Origin: Parcubacteria group bacterium
GTDB taxonomy: Bacteria; Patescibacteria; ABY1; Buchananbacterales; UBA6539
Assembly (NCBI GenBank): GCA_002687175.1
Contig: NYZP01000019.1
Coordinates: 27,530 to 91,529 of the forward strand
Direction: 5' to 3'
DNA: 64,000 bases
In this document: positions 8,539-18,189 of the stretch, piece by piece
How the letters are laid out: each line of letters starts with the position of its first letter
Numbering within the stretch: the first letter of the stretch is position 1
Made by a program: the position numbers and the translations under genes
Notes under the pieces: model-generated
The model's input: only the letters and a program-made list of their open reading frames with translations
Database searches by the model: none
What the model was told of the DNA's origin: nothing

Positions 8539-11019
8539 CTATTGTTCTAATAACTCGCCCTTATTTAAAAGATCCAAAAATGTTTCGGCTTCAGTTGCAA
8601 AATTAGGATCTAGATCAATTGCCATTTGGGTTATCTCTCTAGCTTTTTGATTTTGACCAACCTTGGCATAAATAGCAGCCAATTTTGCGTAATTCTCGGG
8701 GCTAACTTCTAACTCTGAAATTATTTCTTGAAATTCAATCATCTTGGTAAAATCATTGACCCGATTATATAGATCAAAAACTCTTTGATAATCACTAACT
8801 GTTGGCTCCCACTCAAAATTTTCAAGCATATAAGTAAATCTCCGTTCAGCTAAATCTGTCTTTCCAAAAACTATATAAATTGTAAGTAAGTTCCATTGAT
8901 CAGCAATGACTTCTGGTGCAAGTTCAGCGCCTTTACTAAAAAATTCTTCGGCTTTTTCATAATTATTTAAAAAGGCATAAGCTTGGGCAATTTCATAATA
9001 AATATGAGGACGAGTCGGTGAAAGTTCTATCGCTTCAGTCAATATATCAATGACTTGTTGAGAATGGCCTCGATCATACCTAGTAGTAGCATTTAAAAAA
9101 GTTGTTAAAAATAAATATTGCCTTATATTTTTTGAATCTTCAGCCACACTTTCTTTGATTTCGTCAATTGTGAAATCTACCAATTCCCTAGCCTTCGAGT
9201 CAGGCAAATTTTGTTGATTCCTAAGTACCCCATTAACAAAGTTAGCTAATTGTTGTCTGGCTTCATATTTGGTAACTACCGACAGGTCTATAGCTTTTTC
9301 AAAATGTTCCATCGAGTCTAAAAAAGTTTGATCAGATCTTTGGCTCACCAAGGCTTTAAAAATATAATTGTTAGCCTTTAGAGTTTTAATATTAATCGCC
9401 AGCGATCCAATTAAAACTACCAGAATCGTAGCCAAAAAGATATAAGCCGTAAGATCTAATTTATAGCCTTGAATATTATTCTCATCATCTTCGCTAGAAT
9501 TATTATTATTTATACTAAAAGCAACAAAAGCTAAAAATAGAAAAAACGGAATTTCGGTATTTAAAGTATCAAACACAAAAAAGTTCTGCATAAAATATGC
9601 AATGATCAAAGAAACTAACAGCCAACTATAACTAACTGATTTTGTTTTTTTATAATTATTTATTAATGCCAAAGATGCCAAAATTAATATGGCAAAATAA
9701 AGGAGCAATCCTAAAACACCAGTGGTAACAGCAACATCAAAAAAGATATTGTGAGCACGGTCAAACCAAATTCTCGAACCCTCATCCTTATATATTTCGT
9801 TTGGAAAATATTTATTAAAGGCGTAATAATAATTTTCGGGACCATAGCCAATTAAAAATGATTTTGGAGACTCAGTCCAGCCTTTCCAACTTGCTTCCCA
9901 GGTTAATAAACGAGATTCGGTAGTTAGGTCAGTTAACGAAATAGTGGCTAAACGTCTCAAAGTATTGTTCCCTTTAACCAATGCCGTATCTTTACTGGCC
10001 ACCAAAACTAGAGGCGAAATTAATATCAAAATTAACAGAACTAGACTTACTATTTTAATCTTTTTATTAATTTTTAAAAATAGACTGACCAAAGCTAAAA
10101 ACCCAATACCAGAAGCAAAACCAATAATCGCTCCACGAGTCTGAGTTTGATAAAAAATAAAAAATTCAAAAATAAATATTACCGAAAGTAAAACCCTAAT
10201 AACATGTGTTTTTTGCCGAAAAAACCAAACAGTAAATATAAAAACTTGGGATATTAAAAATGGCCAAAGAAATCTGGGAAATTTAAATGCTTCAATTAGC
10301 ATTGGGGTTTTAAAAAATTCAAACAATCCCCAATTTGCACTACTAAATAACTTAAAGAAAATTGAGGAAATAATTAAAAAACCGTCAAACACGGCAAAAC
10401 TTAAAACAAAAAGTTTTAGATCAAATCTTCTTTCTTTAGCCCAAAAATAAAGAATAAAAAATAAATTAAGAACCAAAAAAGCTGCAAAAAAAGTTGGATT
10501 ACCAACTGTACCCGATAATCTACTACCACCTGATGATTGTAAAAGAAAAGTAACGTTGAGCCATTGAGCTAATGCGAGAAAACTCATAACAACGCTACCA
10601 AAAATTGAGAAAGTAAAAAATGAATGCCAATCCTTCTTTTCTTTAAAGGTACTGACTAAAATAAAAAAGTATAAAAGTATATGAAGGAAATGAAAAATTC
10701 CACCCATTCTTTCATAATTTCCCCAAAAGCTTCGATTAAAATTGATGCCAAGAATACCAGCCAAGGAGAATGCTCCAAAAAATGCCAAGACCGTCAAAGT
10801 TAATTTATTAAATTTCGGTCTGAACCTTGGCTCAAAATAAGCTAATATTAAATAAGCTGTGAAAATTAATTCAACAGCAACTCTAAATAAAACATTTTTC
10901 GGAACAATAAAAGGAAAGAAAAACTTACTGTTCATGACTAATGGTAAAAATAAAATAAAAAGAACACCAGCTTTTATAAATTTTTCTAAGTAAAATAAAA
11001 CTTTATCTTTATTAAGCAT
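8539..11019 (-). CDS. O-antigen ligase/polymerase (Wzy/WaaL type) with C-terminal TPR repeats
   Basis: Protein of about 826 residues with roughly a dozen transmembrane helices in the first 500. The Wzy_C-type region contains QTRGAIIGFASG, a large loop with TTESRLLTWEASWKGW and GYGPENYYYAF, and WFDRAHNIFFDVAVTTGVLG. Such proteins polymerise lipid-linked repeats or transfer glycans to lipid or protein. After about residue 560 the protein is soluble and built of TPR-like helices (EKAIDLSV, IELSPTRPHIYYEIAQAYA, EKAEEFFSKGAELAP). The upstream alternative start at 11037 is a TTG. I use the ATG at 11019 because GAGGT lies about 11 bases before it. A protein-glycosylating PglL-like role is the main alternative. 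Confidence 0.88.
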   Translation of the reverse strand: MLNKDKVLFYLEKFIKAGVLFILFLPLVMNSKFFFPFIVPKNVLFRVAVELIFTAYLILAYFEPRFRPKFNKLTLTVLAFFGAFSLAGILGINFNRSFWGNYERMGGIFHFLHILLYFFILVSTFKEKKDWHSFFTFSIFGSVVMSFLALAQWLNVTFLLQSSGGSRLSGTVGNPTFFAAFLVLNLFFILYFWAKERRFDLKLFVLSFAVFDGFLIISSIFFKLFSSANWGLFEFFKTPMLIEAFKFPRFLWPFLISQVFIFTVWFFRQKTHVIRVLLSVIFIFEFFIFYQTQTRGAIIGFASGIGFLALVSLFLKINKKIKIVSLVLLILILISPLVLVASKDTALVKGNNTLRRLATISLTDLTTESRLLTWEASWKGWTESPKSFLIGYGPENYYYAFNKYFPNEIYKDEGSRIWFDRAHNIFFDVAVTTGVLGLLLYFAILILASLALINNYKKTKSVSYSWLLVSLIIAYFMQNFFVFDTLNTEIPFFLFLAFVAFSINNNNSSEDDENNIQGYKLDLTAYIFLATILVVLIGSLAINIKTLKANNYIFKALVSQRSDQTFLDSMEHFEKAIDLSVVTKYEARQQLANFVNGVLRNQQNLPDSKARELVDFTIDEIKESVAEDSKNIRQYLFLTTFLNATTRYDRGHSQQVIDILTEAIELSPTRPHIYYEIAQAYAFLNNYEKAEEFFSKGAELAPEVIADQWNLLTIYIVFGKTDLAERRFTYMLENFEWEPTVSDYQRVFDLYNRVNDFTKMIEFQEIISELEVSPENYAKLAAIYAKVGQNQKAREITQMAIDLDPNFATEAETFLDLLNKGELLEQ

Positions 11020-11070
11020 AATAAAAAGAAACCTCAATGAATTAAGAAGAAGCTAAATAAAAGTGTATTA

Positions 11071-11099
11071 ATTTTACCAATTAAATGATAAATTATCAA
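11071..11099 (-). promoter_or_regulatory. promoter for the leftward O-antigen ligase/protease/GT operon
   Basis: On the minus strand, TTGATA (11099-11094) and TAAAAT (11076-11071) are separated by exactly 17 bases. It lies about 55 bases upstream of the ligase ATG at 11019. It faces away from the promoter at 11123-11151, so the two operons diverge from a 150-base AT-rich control region. Confidence 0.65.
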
Positions 11100-11122
11100 A
11101 TAATAAAAAAGTTAATTCAAGA

Positions 11123-11151
11123 TTGACGAAAATAGCTAAATATCGTATAAT
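11123..11151 (+). promoter_or_regulatory. promoter for the rightward initiating-transferase operon
   Basis: TTGACG at 11123-11128 and a perfect TATAAT at 11146-11151 with a 17-base spacer. A second TATAAT follows at 11156-11161. The initiating glycosyltransferase ATG is at 11187, giving a leader of about 30 bases. Confidence 0.75.
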
Positions 11152-11186
11152 CTATTATAATCAATATTTTAGTTTGTAACTCCTAA

Positions 11187-12581
11187 ATGTCAAATAATTC
11201 AGTTATTAGTTTTAAAAAATATATACTTATTTTTGGGGATATAGCTATCCTCTATTTTTCTCTTTGGCTTACTTTAATTATCCGTTATCAAGCAGATTAC
11301 AACACGGGTTTGTGGCTTAAACATTTTTGGCCATTTACGATGGTCTTTGCTGTCTGGTTAATTATTTTTTATATTGATGATCTTTATGAAATTAACTACA
11401 ACCAAGGTAAAGCCGGACTATTGAGTAGGTTATTAAGAAGTATGCTGATTGGTATTATTTTTGCCATCATTATATTTTATCTTGGTCAAAATAGACTATT
11501 TACCATTAGACCTCAAAGAGTATTGTTTATCGATGCCGCGTTTGTCACCATCCTAATTTATCTTTGGCATTTACTTATTAGATCATTAATAAAAATTTCT
11601 GGGCGAGCAAATGGTTTAATGATCATTGGTTATAATAAATTAGCTCAAGAGGTTATAACTGAAATTAATAAAAAATCACAATTTGGACTTCAATTAAAAA
11701 CAATTATATTGGATTCAGAAAACGATGAGGTGCCAGAAAAACTCAAAGCCATAACTAAATATAATCAGTTTGATAATCTAAAAAATATTTGTATCGATCA
11801 AAAAATAAATACTATAATTTCTACTGTTCATCCACGAGAAAATACCAAGTTATCTAAGAGTCTCTTTGAATGTTTACCCCTTAAAATTAATTTTTTTGAA
11901 GTTGCCACTTTTTATGAAAAAATTACTGGTAAAATACCAGTCACCACTATAGAACAAATTTGGTTTTTGGAAAATTTATCGGAGAATAGCAAAAAACCTT
12001 ATGAAAGCTTGAAATTACTTTTTGACATATTCTTTTCTTTTATTCTTCTACTGTTTTCCTTACCTTTTATACCCTTAATCGCCCTGATTATAAAATTAGA
12101 CAGCAAAGGACCAGTATTTTTTACACAAATTAGAACCGGAAAAGACGGAAAAACATTCAAGGCTATTAAATTTAGAACCATGGTAGAAAATGCTGAGCAT
12201 AATGGTCCACAGTGGGCCAGTCAAAATGATCCACGAGTTACTAGCTGGGGAAGATTTTTAAGAAAAACCAGAATTGATGAGATTCCTCAACTGATCAATG
12301 TACTGTGGGGAGAGATGAGCTTAATTGGACCACGTCCAGAACGTCCAGAATTTGTTCAACAATTAGAAACTGATATTCCATTTTACCGGGAGAGACTTCT
12401 GCTAAAACCAGGGCTGACAGGGTGGGCTCAGATTATGGGTCCGTCATACGGTGGATCGAAAGAAGAAAGTTTGGAAAAACTTCAATACGACTTGTTCTAC
12501 CTAAAAAATCGCTCACTGGCATTAGATTTAAGCATTTTACTAAAAACAGTTAGAACTGTTCTTAGTGTAAAAGGACAATAA
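11187..12581 (+). CDS. polyprenyl glycosylphosphotransferase (WcaJ-like initiating sugar transferase)
   Basis: Starts glycan assembly by transferring a hexose-1-phosphate from a nucleotide sugar to undecaprenyl phosphate in the inner leaflet. The 464-residue protein has four or five N-terminal transmembrane helices (to about 140) and a central nucleotide-binding-like domain. The C-terminal bacterial sugar transferase domain starts near LKLLFDIFFSFILLL and carries GPVFFTQIRTG, KAIKFRTM, RKTRIDEIPQLINVL, MSLIGPRPERPEF and KPGLTGWAQI. These match the PglC/WbaP/WcaJ catalytic core and the full polytopic length. It is first in a rightward operon under a good promoter, so it probably sets the committed step for this locus. 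Confidence 0.93.
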   Translation: MSNNSVISFKKYILIFGDIAILYFSLWLTLIIRYQADYNTGLWLKHFWPFTMVFAVWLIIFYIDDLYEINYNQGKAGLLSRLLRSMLIGIIFAIIIFYLGQNRLFTIRPQRVLFIDAAFVTILIYLWHLLIRSLIKISGRANGLMIIGYNKLAQEVITEINKKSQFGLQLKTIILDSENDEVPEKLKAITKYNQFDNLKNICIDQKINTIISTVHPRENTKLSKSLFECLPLKINFFEVATFYEKITGKIPVTTIEQIWFLENLSENSKKPYESLKLLFDIFFSFILLLFSLPFIPLIALIIKLDSKGPVFFTQIRTGKDGKTFKAIKFRTMVENAEHNGPQWASQNDPRVTSWGRFLRKTRIDEIPQLINVLWGEMSLIGPRPERPEFVQQLETDIPFYRERLLLKPGLTGWAQIMGPSYGGSKEESLEKLQYDLFYLKNRSLALDLSILLKTVRTVLSVKGQ

Positions 12582-12582
12582 A

Positions 12583-13563
12583 ATGACCACCGATGCCAAA
12601 CAAAAAATATTGATTCTTGGTGGAGCTGGATTTATTGGATCAAGAATTGCAAAAAAACTGGTTGACCTTGGACACCAAGTTATTGTCTATGACAAGTTTT
12701 ATAATTTTATTGAACCAGAAAAAAGTAAATATGTTTTTTATCTTCAGAAACGTCTAAAAAACTTTTCCCCTGATGTAAAAATTATTTATGGTGATATCAG
12801 AGATGACGTGTCTTTGACAAAGACTTTAAATGAACATCGGCCAGATATTATTATTCACTTAGCCCAAATTCCTCTAGCCAATGTTTCCAATAAAATTTCG
12901 GGGGAAGCTCTAGATATTAATGTTAACGGAACAATTTCTTTAATTAAAGCAATTGGCTCAGTTGATTTTGTTAAACGATTGGTTTACGCCTCTTCAAGTT
13001 TTGTTTATGGTCATTTTCAATACGCTCCGGCTGACGAAAAACACCCGACTAACCCGATTGATGTTTATGGCGGGACAAAACTGGCCTGTGAAAATATAAT
13101 AAAAGGTTTTGGTACTCGTTTTGGAATTGATTATACAATTATCAGACCTTCCGCTGTTTATGGACCAACTGACGTTAACCTAAGAGTCAGCCAAATATTT
13201 GTTGATAATGCTTTTGCTGATAAAGAATTAATTTTAGATGGCGGTGGCCAAACTACCCTAGATTTTACTTACGTTGATGACATAGCCCAGGGTTTTGTTT
13301 TAGCAGCTTTATCAACTGAAGCAAAGAATGAGATATTTAATATCACTCGTGGTGAAGGTAGAAGTTTAAAAAATCTGGTCGATATTTTAAAAACACATTT
13401 TCCAGACTTAAAAACCGAAATTAAACCAGCGGACGAAACAAGACCCAAAAGAGGTGCCCTGGACATTTCCAAGGCAAAAAAAATTCTTGGCTATCAGCCT
13501 AAATATTCTCTTGAAGAGGGAATAAAAGAATATATTGAATACATTAAATCAGTAAAAAAATAA
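12583..13563 (+). CDS. NAD-dependent epimerase/dehydratase (GalE-like SDR)
   Basis: Extended SDR of 326 residues. The NAD loop is GGAGFIGSRIA (about 13-23), acidic YD at about 36-37 follows beta-2, LVYASSSFVYG is the serine strand, and VYGGTK holds Y162 and K166. These residues carry out the oxidoreduction that interconverts or dehydrates nucleotide sugars. The substrate cannot be fixed; UDP-GlcNAc/Glc 4-epimerase and 4,6-dehydratase are both possible. A DegT aminotransferase starts three bases after its stop, and dehydratase-aminotransferase pairs make amino-deoxy sugars. That context mildly favours the dehydratase. It begins one base after the initiating transferase ends. Confidence 0.85.
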   Translation: MTTDAKQKILILGGAGFIGSRIAKKLVDLGHQVIVYDKFYNFIEPEKSKYVFYLQKRLKNFSPDVKIIYGDIRDDVSLTKTLNEHRPDIIIHLAQIPLANVSNKISGEALDINVNGTISLIKAIGSVDFVKRLVYASSSFVYGHFQYAPADEKHPTNPIDVYGGTKLACENIIKGFGTRFGIDYTIIRPSAVYGPTDVNLRVSQIFVDNAFADKELILDGGGQTTLDFTYVDDIAQGFVLAALSTEAKNEIFNITRGEGRSLKNLVDILKTHFPDLKTEIKPADETRPKRGALDISKAKKILGYQPKYSLEEGIKEYIEYIKSVKK

Positions 13564-13565
13564 AA

Positions 13566-14684
13566 ATGAAAATATCTTTATCAAAACCAGCTATTAGTAA
13601 CGCTGAACTTAAAGCTGCCCAATCAGTTCTCAAGAGTGGCTGGTTAACCGATGGCCCAAAGAATGAGCAGTTTGAACATTCCTTTGCTAAATACGTTGGG
13701 ACTAAACATGCTCAAACAATTAATTCTTGTGCTTCGGCACTTTTTATTGTTTTAAAAGCTTTAAACATTAAAGGTGAAGTTATTATCCCCAGTTTTACTT
13801 TTGTTGCTACAGCCAATGCAGTTATGGCTGCTGGTGCTAAACCAGTTTTTGCTGATATTGATTTTGAGTCAGGTAACGTCACGGCTGATACTATTAAACC
13901 ACTAATTACTTCAAGAACAGAAGCGATTATGCCAGTTCATTTTGCTGGTCAAAGTTGTCAAATGGATCCAATTATAAAACTGTGTCGAAAACACAAATTA
14001 GTATTAATTGAAGATTCAGCTGAAGCTATCGGCAGTACCTACAAAAATAAAAAAACTGGCTCATTTGGTATTGGCTGCTTCTCTTTTTTCCCCACAAAAA
14101 ATATTACTACTGGAGAAGGTGGAATGATAACAACTAACGATAAAAATCTGAAGCAAACTATAAAAACCATGATTTCCCATGGTATTGCAAAAAATACAAA
14201 AACAAGGTATAATTGGCAAAGAGAGGCGGTAGTAGCAGGCTTTAATTTACGTATGAGTAACGTTCTAGCAGCGATTGGATTAGAACAGCTAAAAAAACTC
14301 AATAAGCTCAATAATTTGCGTCGCCAGCACGCAAGATATCTGACAGCTGGATTAGATAAACAAATAGTTATCCCCCCTTCTGCTAAACAATTCTGTAAGC
14401 ATGTTTATCAAATGTATACCGTAAAAGTAGATCCTAAAATTAGAAATAGATTAGTTGAAAAACTAAAGAAAGTAGGTATTGGGGCATCAGTTCACTTTTC
14501 ACCGCCAGTTCATCAGCAAAAATTCTACAAAAAGTTTGCTCATCAAAATTTGAAAAATACTGACAAACTGGCAAATTCTATATTAACTCTTCCGATGTAC
14601 CCTGATTTAAAAATAAAAGAGTTAGATTATATTATCAATCAAACAAACAGATTAACTCATAAATTGTTGGAGGACAGAACTTAA
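13566..14684 (+). CDS. DegT/DnrJ/EryC1/StrS sugar aminotransferase
   Basis: PLP-dependent enzyme of 372 residues that transfers an amino group to a keto-sugar nucleotide. The family pattern is visible: N-terminal LSKPAIS, GWLTDGPKNEQFE, VIIPSFTFVATANAV, LIEDSAEAIGS with D150 contacting the PLP ring, and FFPTKNITTGEGG with the PLP lysine at K178. A C-terminal SVHFSPPVHQQKFY also fits. It lies directly after the epimerase/dehydratase, which could supply its keto substrate. The product could be acted on by the formyltransferase at 26377-27156. Whether it aminates C3 or C4 cannot be read here. Confidence 0.92.
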   Translation: MKISLSKPAISNAELKAAQSVLKSGWLTDGPKNEQFEHSFAKYVGTKHAQTINSCASALFIVLKALNIKGEVIIPSFTFVATANAVMAAGAKPVFADIDFESGNVTADTIKPLITSRTEAIMPVHFAGQSCQMDPIIKLCRKHKLVLIEDSAEAIGSTYKNKKTGSFGIGCFSFFPTKNITTGEGGMITTNDKNLKQTIKTMISHGIAKNTKTRYNWQREAVVAGFNLRMSNVLAAIGLEQLKKLNKLNNLRRQHARYLTAGLDKQIVIPPSAKQFCKHVYQMYTVKVDPKIRNRLVEKLKKVGIGASVHFSPPVHQQKFYKKFAHQNLKNTDKLANSILTLPMYPDLKIKELDYIINQTNRLTHKLLEDRT

Positions 14685-14687
14685 ACC

Positions 14688-15602
14688 ATGGAACGCTTTA
14701 ATCTACCTTACATAGTAGTCTTTATTCCTGCTTATAACGAGGAGGAATCAATTGAGGAAGTAATTCGAAAAATTAAAGAGACGTATCAAGGACCTAATCA
14801 AAAAGATTTTGTTCTTGATATTATAGTCGTAAATGATGGATCAAAAGACAACACTTTTGAAGCTGCTCAAAAAGCCGAAGTTAGAAAAATAGTGAATCAT
14901 CCTTATAATAAAGGTCTGGGAGCGGCTACCCGAACAGGTTTACAAACAGCTTTGGAGATGAACGCTGATGTTGCGGTTAAGATTGACGCTGATATGCAAA
15001 ATGATCCCAAGGATATTGAAACGGTTGTTCGTCCAATTCTTGATGACCAAGCTGACAGCGTTTTTGGATCTCGTTTAATGGGCGGATTAGAATATAAGAT
15101 GCCATTTTATCGAGATATGGGAAATAAATTTTTTGCTTGGCTGACCTCTAAGATAACTGGGCTGAAAGTCACCGATGCGACAACCGGCTTGATGGCTTTT
15201 CATAAAAGGTATTTAAAAATTTTTACAATTATCAAAGATTATAATGAAACTCAGCAATTGATTATTGATTCTTGGGGTAAACACATGCGAGTAATGGAAG
15301 TTTCAACAGTATTTCACGAAAGAAAAACTGGTCAATCATTTATTAAAATTGGTTTCAAATATCCGGGGATTGTTATCCCAACAATGATCCGGATGTATAT
15401 GCACTTTAAACCATTACGATTTTTTCTGACAACTGGTTTAATTTTTATAATCGTGGGTATTCTCGGCGGACTTCATATCATATTCAATGGTGGTGAAACA
15501 ACATTGTTTGGTGACGCCGCCGTGACTATTACCACTATACTAGGCTTTCAAATCATATTCTTTGGTTTATTAGCTGACCAGGTAAGTTACCGCAGAAAAT
15601 AA
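14688..15602 (+). CDS. membrane-anchored family 2 glycosyltransferase
   Basis: GT2 enzyme of 304 residues. The catalytic domain carries VFIPAYNEEESIEEVI, IVVNDGSKDNT, NKGLGAATRTG, KIDADMQNDP and VFGSRLMGG. Two C-terminal transmembrane helices follow (FFLTTGLIFIIVGILGG and TILGFQIIFFGLLADQ). This matches polyprenyl-phosphate glycosyltransferases of the GtrB/DPM type. The closest relative in the window is the gene at 29698-30567, which shares the C-terminal GLLADQ ending and the same domain order. It probably loads a sugar onto undecaprenyl phosphate for the GT-C enzymes elsewhere in the locus. Confidence 0.88.
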   Translation: MERFNLPYIVVFIPAYNEEESIEEVIRKIKETYQGPNQKDFVLDIIVVNDGSKDNTFEAAQKAEVRKIVNHPYNKGLGAATRTGLQTALEMNADVAVKIDADMQNDPKDIETVVRPILDDQADSVFGSRLMGGLEYKMPFYRDMGNKFFAWLTSKITGLKVTDATTGLMAFHKRYLKIFTIIKDYNETQQLIIDSWGKHMRVMEVSTVFHERKTGQSFIKIGFKYPGIVIPTMIRMYMHFKPLRFFLTTGLIFIIVGILGGLHIIFNGGETTLFGDAAVTITTILGFQIIFFGLLADQVSYRRK

Positions 15603-15660
15603 AACAATTAAAGAAATTTACAAGTTAAAAAATTATTAGTAATTAAATATCAATTAATAT

Positions 15661-17115
15661 ATGAAGATACTACTCATTAACCCCCCTACTTTCAATATGA
15701 TTACTTCGGCTTTGCCCGGTGTCATTGAAGAGGAACGAGGAGTCAATCCCCCCTTAGGCATCCTGTATATTGCAGGTTACTTAAGAAAATTTACTGACCA
15801 TGAAGTAGAGATGTTTGATACTCAATTGGAAAAGTCTAGCTATGAGGAAATTGAAGAACGTATCAAGAAAAGTAATCCTGATGCCGTTGGTATTACGGCA
15901 ATGACATTTACCATTATTGATGTGATAAAAATTTGTAAAATTATTAAAAACTTTAACCCTAACATTAAAGTTATTTTAGGCGGACCGCACATCAATATTT
16001 ATCCAAATGAAACAATGGAAATTCCCGAGGTAGACTTTCTGGTAATGGGTGAAGGAGAAATGGTGATAAAAGATTTGGTCAACAATATTAATGATCAAGA
16101 AAAACTACATCAAATTACTGGATTAGTTTTTAGAGATGATGGACAAATTGTTAAAACCGGTGTCAGAGAACTACTTCAAGATTTAGATATCTTGCCTTTT
16201 CCGGCCAGAGAAATAACGCAATACAAAAAATACTCTTCTGTTTTGGCAACGCATAAAATTGTAACAACAATGTTTACTTCTAGGGGTTGCCCTTACAAAT
16301 GTTCATTTTGTGATCGACCGCATCTAGGCAAAAGATTTAGAGCTCGAACAGCAGCAAATGTCGTAGACGAAATGGAATTATGCCAAAACATGGGTATTGG
16401 TGAAATATTAATTTACGATGATACCTTCACTATTGATCGACGTCGTGTTGTTGCTGTATGTGAAGAGTACTTAAAAAGAGGTCTAAAGATAAATTGGGAC
16501 ATCAGGGCCAGGGTTAATACTGTTGACACCGAACTACTAAAATTAATGAAAAAATCTGGCTGCACCAGAATTCATTACGGTGTTGAAGCAGGAACCGAGA
16601 AGATACTTAAGGTATTGAAGAAAGGAATTAACCGTAAAATGGTTAAAAAGGCCTTTAAATTAACTAATAAAGAAGGTATAGAAAGCTTAGCCTACTTTAT
16701 GATTGGTTCTCCAACCGAGACAGTAGATGATATTAAAGAAACAATAAAATTTGCTAAAAAAATAAAACCAAATTTTGTACACGCTACAGTTTTAATGCCT
16801 TTTCCGGCCACTGATATTTACTACCAAGGTCTAGAAAGTAAGGTAATAAAATCAGACCATTGGCGAGAATTTGCCAAAAATCCTACAGCCGATTTTAAAC
16901 CACATCTTTGGACTGAAAACTTTGATGAGAAAGAACTGTTTCAATTGCTGCGGTTATTTTATCATAAATTTTATCTGAGACCATCGTTCATCGTTAAAAA
17001 ATTAGCTGAATTAAAGTCTTGGGATGAATTTGTTAGAAAATTTAAAGCTGGGATGAGCATCATAAAAATGAAAAAAAATCCGCACAAGTTAATCTCCGCT
17101 AGAGTTGCCGAATAA
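15661..17115 (+). CDS. B12-binding-domain radical SAM protein
   Basis: Protein of 484 residues. It has an N-terminal Rossmann-like cobalamin-binding region (LLINPPT, PPLGILYIAGYLR, VILGGPH, VMGEGEMV). A radical SAM barrel follows with the 4Fe-4S motif C210-x3-C214-x2-C217 in SRGCPYKCSFC. GCTRIHYGVEAGTEKIL and the C-terminal FYLRPSFIVKKL are shared with the paralogues in this window. The DxHxxG cobalamin motif is absent, as in many class B enzymes. Known relatives methylate unactivated carbons or rearrange rings using SAM, sometimes with cobalamin. The substrate is unknown; the position between a GT2 and a second radical SAM gene suggests a sugar, lipid or polyprenyl substrate. Confidence 0.88.
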   Translation: MKILLINPPTFNMITSALPGVIEEERGVNPPLGILYIAGYLRKFTDHEVEMFDTQLEKSSYEEIEERIKKSNPDAVGITAMTFTIIDVIKICKIIKNFNPNIKVILGGPHINIYPNETMEIPEVDFLVMGEGEMVIKDLVNNINDQEKLHQITGLVFRDDGQIVKTGVRELLQDLDILPFPAREITQYKKYSSVLATHKIVTTMFTSRGCPYKCSFCDRPHLGKRFRARTAANVVDEMELCQNMGIGEILIYDDTFTIDRRRVVAVCEEYLKRGLKINWDIRARVNTVDTELLKLMKKSGCTRIHYGVEAGTEKILKVLKKGINRKMVKKAFKLTNKEGIESLAYFMIGSPTETVDDIKETIKFAKKIKPNFVHATVLMPFPATDIYYQGLESKVIKSDHWREFAKNPTADFKPHLWTENFDEKELFQLLRLFYHKFYLRPSFIVKKLAELKSWDEFVRKFKAGMSIIKMKKNPHKLISARVAE

Positions 17116-17126
17116 TATATATCCAA

Positions 17127-17161
17127 AATTAAAAAACCAAAGTATTTATGGTTTTTTAATT
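17127..17161. terminator. AT-rich stem-loop between two radical SAM genes
   Basis: A perfect 13-bp inverted repeat (AATTAAAAAACCA at 17127-17139, complement at 17149-17161) around a nine-base loop, with T and A runs in the stem. It lies in the 71-base gap after the B12-radical SAM gene and is likely a terminator or attenuator. Uncoupling the downstream SPASM gene would need its own promoter, which I could not place with confidence. Confidence 0.55.
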
Positions 17162-17186
17162 TGACCAAAATTGAATTATCATAAAT

Positions 17187-18176
17187 ATGTCAATAGCATC
17201 TTATTTACTCTCAAAATCAAACGTTAGAGAATTGGATAAGCTTATCGCCAAAACACCAATTCTAAAACATCCCAGAAAATTATTAGTTCAGGGGTTGATT
17301 GATTATGAGTTTCCGGTTCATATTTTTATGGAGCTGACTAGTGCTTGTAATTATTTATGCTTAATGTGTCCACGAACCAAGCCGGGTACCTTAGTAGGTC
17401 ATATGGAAATCGACGTGATAAAAAAAATTGTTGATGAAGCAAGTAAGTATGGTGGTAAGTCATTCTCACTCCACGGTTTTGGTGAACCATTCATGGCAAA
17501 AAATTTCGACTTTGCCGTCAAATATATTAAAGAGAAACATCCCCAAAATAATATTTTACTTACTAGTAACGGTTCAAGAATAACTGACGATAAAGCCAAA
17601 AAAATAGTTGAAGCCGGCGTTGATAATATATATATAAGTTTCACCAGTCCTGATAGAGAAACTGCTATTAAAAAAGTTGGCGTTGATCAACTCGAGATAT
17701 CTGAAAAAAATATTAATAACCTGATTAGAATTAAAAAAGAACTTAATTCAAAAACTCCAAAAATTTATGTTCGGTTAATTGTTGATGCCGAGACAAAACC
17801 GCAGACAGAAGAATTTGTCAATCGTTGGAAAGACAAAGACGTAACAGTAGAGCTCAGAGAAGTACATAACTACGGTGGTGAAATTGAACAACGCATAGAA
17901 AAAAAGCTGCCTACGAGGCACCCTTGCTATCATCTATGGTTTGCTCCAATGATTCACTGGAATGGAGATTTTTCTATCTGCTGCGATGACTGGCCACGAA
18001 AAGCAGTTCTTGGCAGTATTAAAAATCAAAGCATCAATGAGATCTGGAACAGTCGAAAGATAAAAGAATTTAGAAAACTTCATCTCTCAGGACAATACGA
18101 TAAAATGTCGCTCTGTAAAAACTGTAATGTTTGGTCTGAGTACAACGACTTCTTCTTTAAACATCAAAAAAAGTAA
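17187..18176 (+). CDS. radical SAM protein with C-terminal SPASM-type domain
   Basis: Protein of 329 residues. The cluster motif is C54-x3-C58-x2-C61 in ACNYLCLMC. It is followed by HGFGEPFM (the glycine-rich GGEP-like SAM-binding strand) and barrel strands including LLTSNGS. The C-terminal half has further cysteines (HPCYH, ICCDDWPRK, LCKNC) in the SPASM arrangement that holds auxiliary Fe-S clusters. SPASM proteins modify peptides, oxidise alcohols in aminoglycoside pathways, or act on sugars. There is no N-terminal cobalamin domain. It is the last gene of the rightward operon and faces the flippase-like gene convergently 13 bases away. The substrate is unknown. Confidence 0.87.
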   Translation: MSIASYLLSKSNVRELDKLIAKTPILKHPRKLLVQGLIDYEFPVHIFMELTSACNYLCLMCPRTKPGTLVGHMEIDVIKKIVDEASKYGGKSFSLHGFGEPFMAKNFDFAVKYIKEKHPQNNILLTSNGSRITDDKAKKIVEAGVDNIYISFTSPDRETAIKKVGVDQLEISEKNINNLIRIKKELNSKTPKIYVRLIVDAETKPQTEEFVNRWKDKDVTVELREVHNYGGEIEQRIEKKLPTRHPCYHLWFAPMIHWNGDFSICCDDWPRKAVLGSIKNQSINEIWNSRKIKEFRKLHLSGQYDKMSLCKNCNVWSEYNDFFFKHQKK

Positions 18177-18189
18177 TACTTTTTAATAA

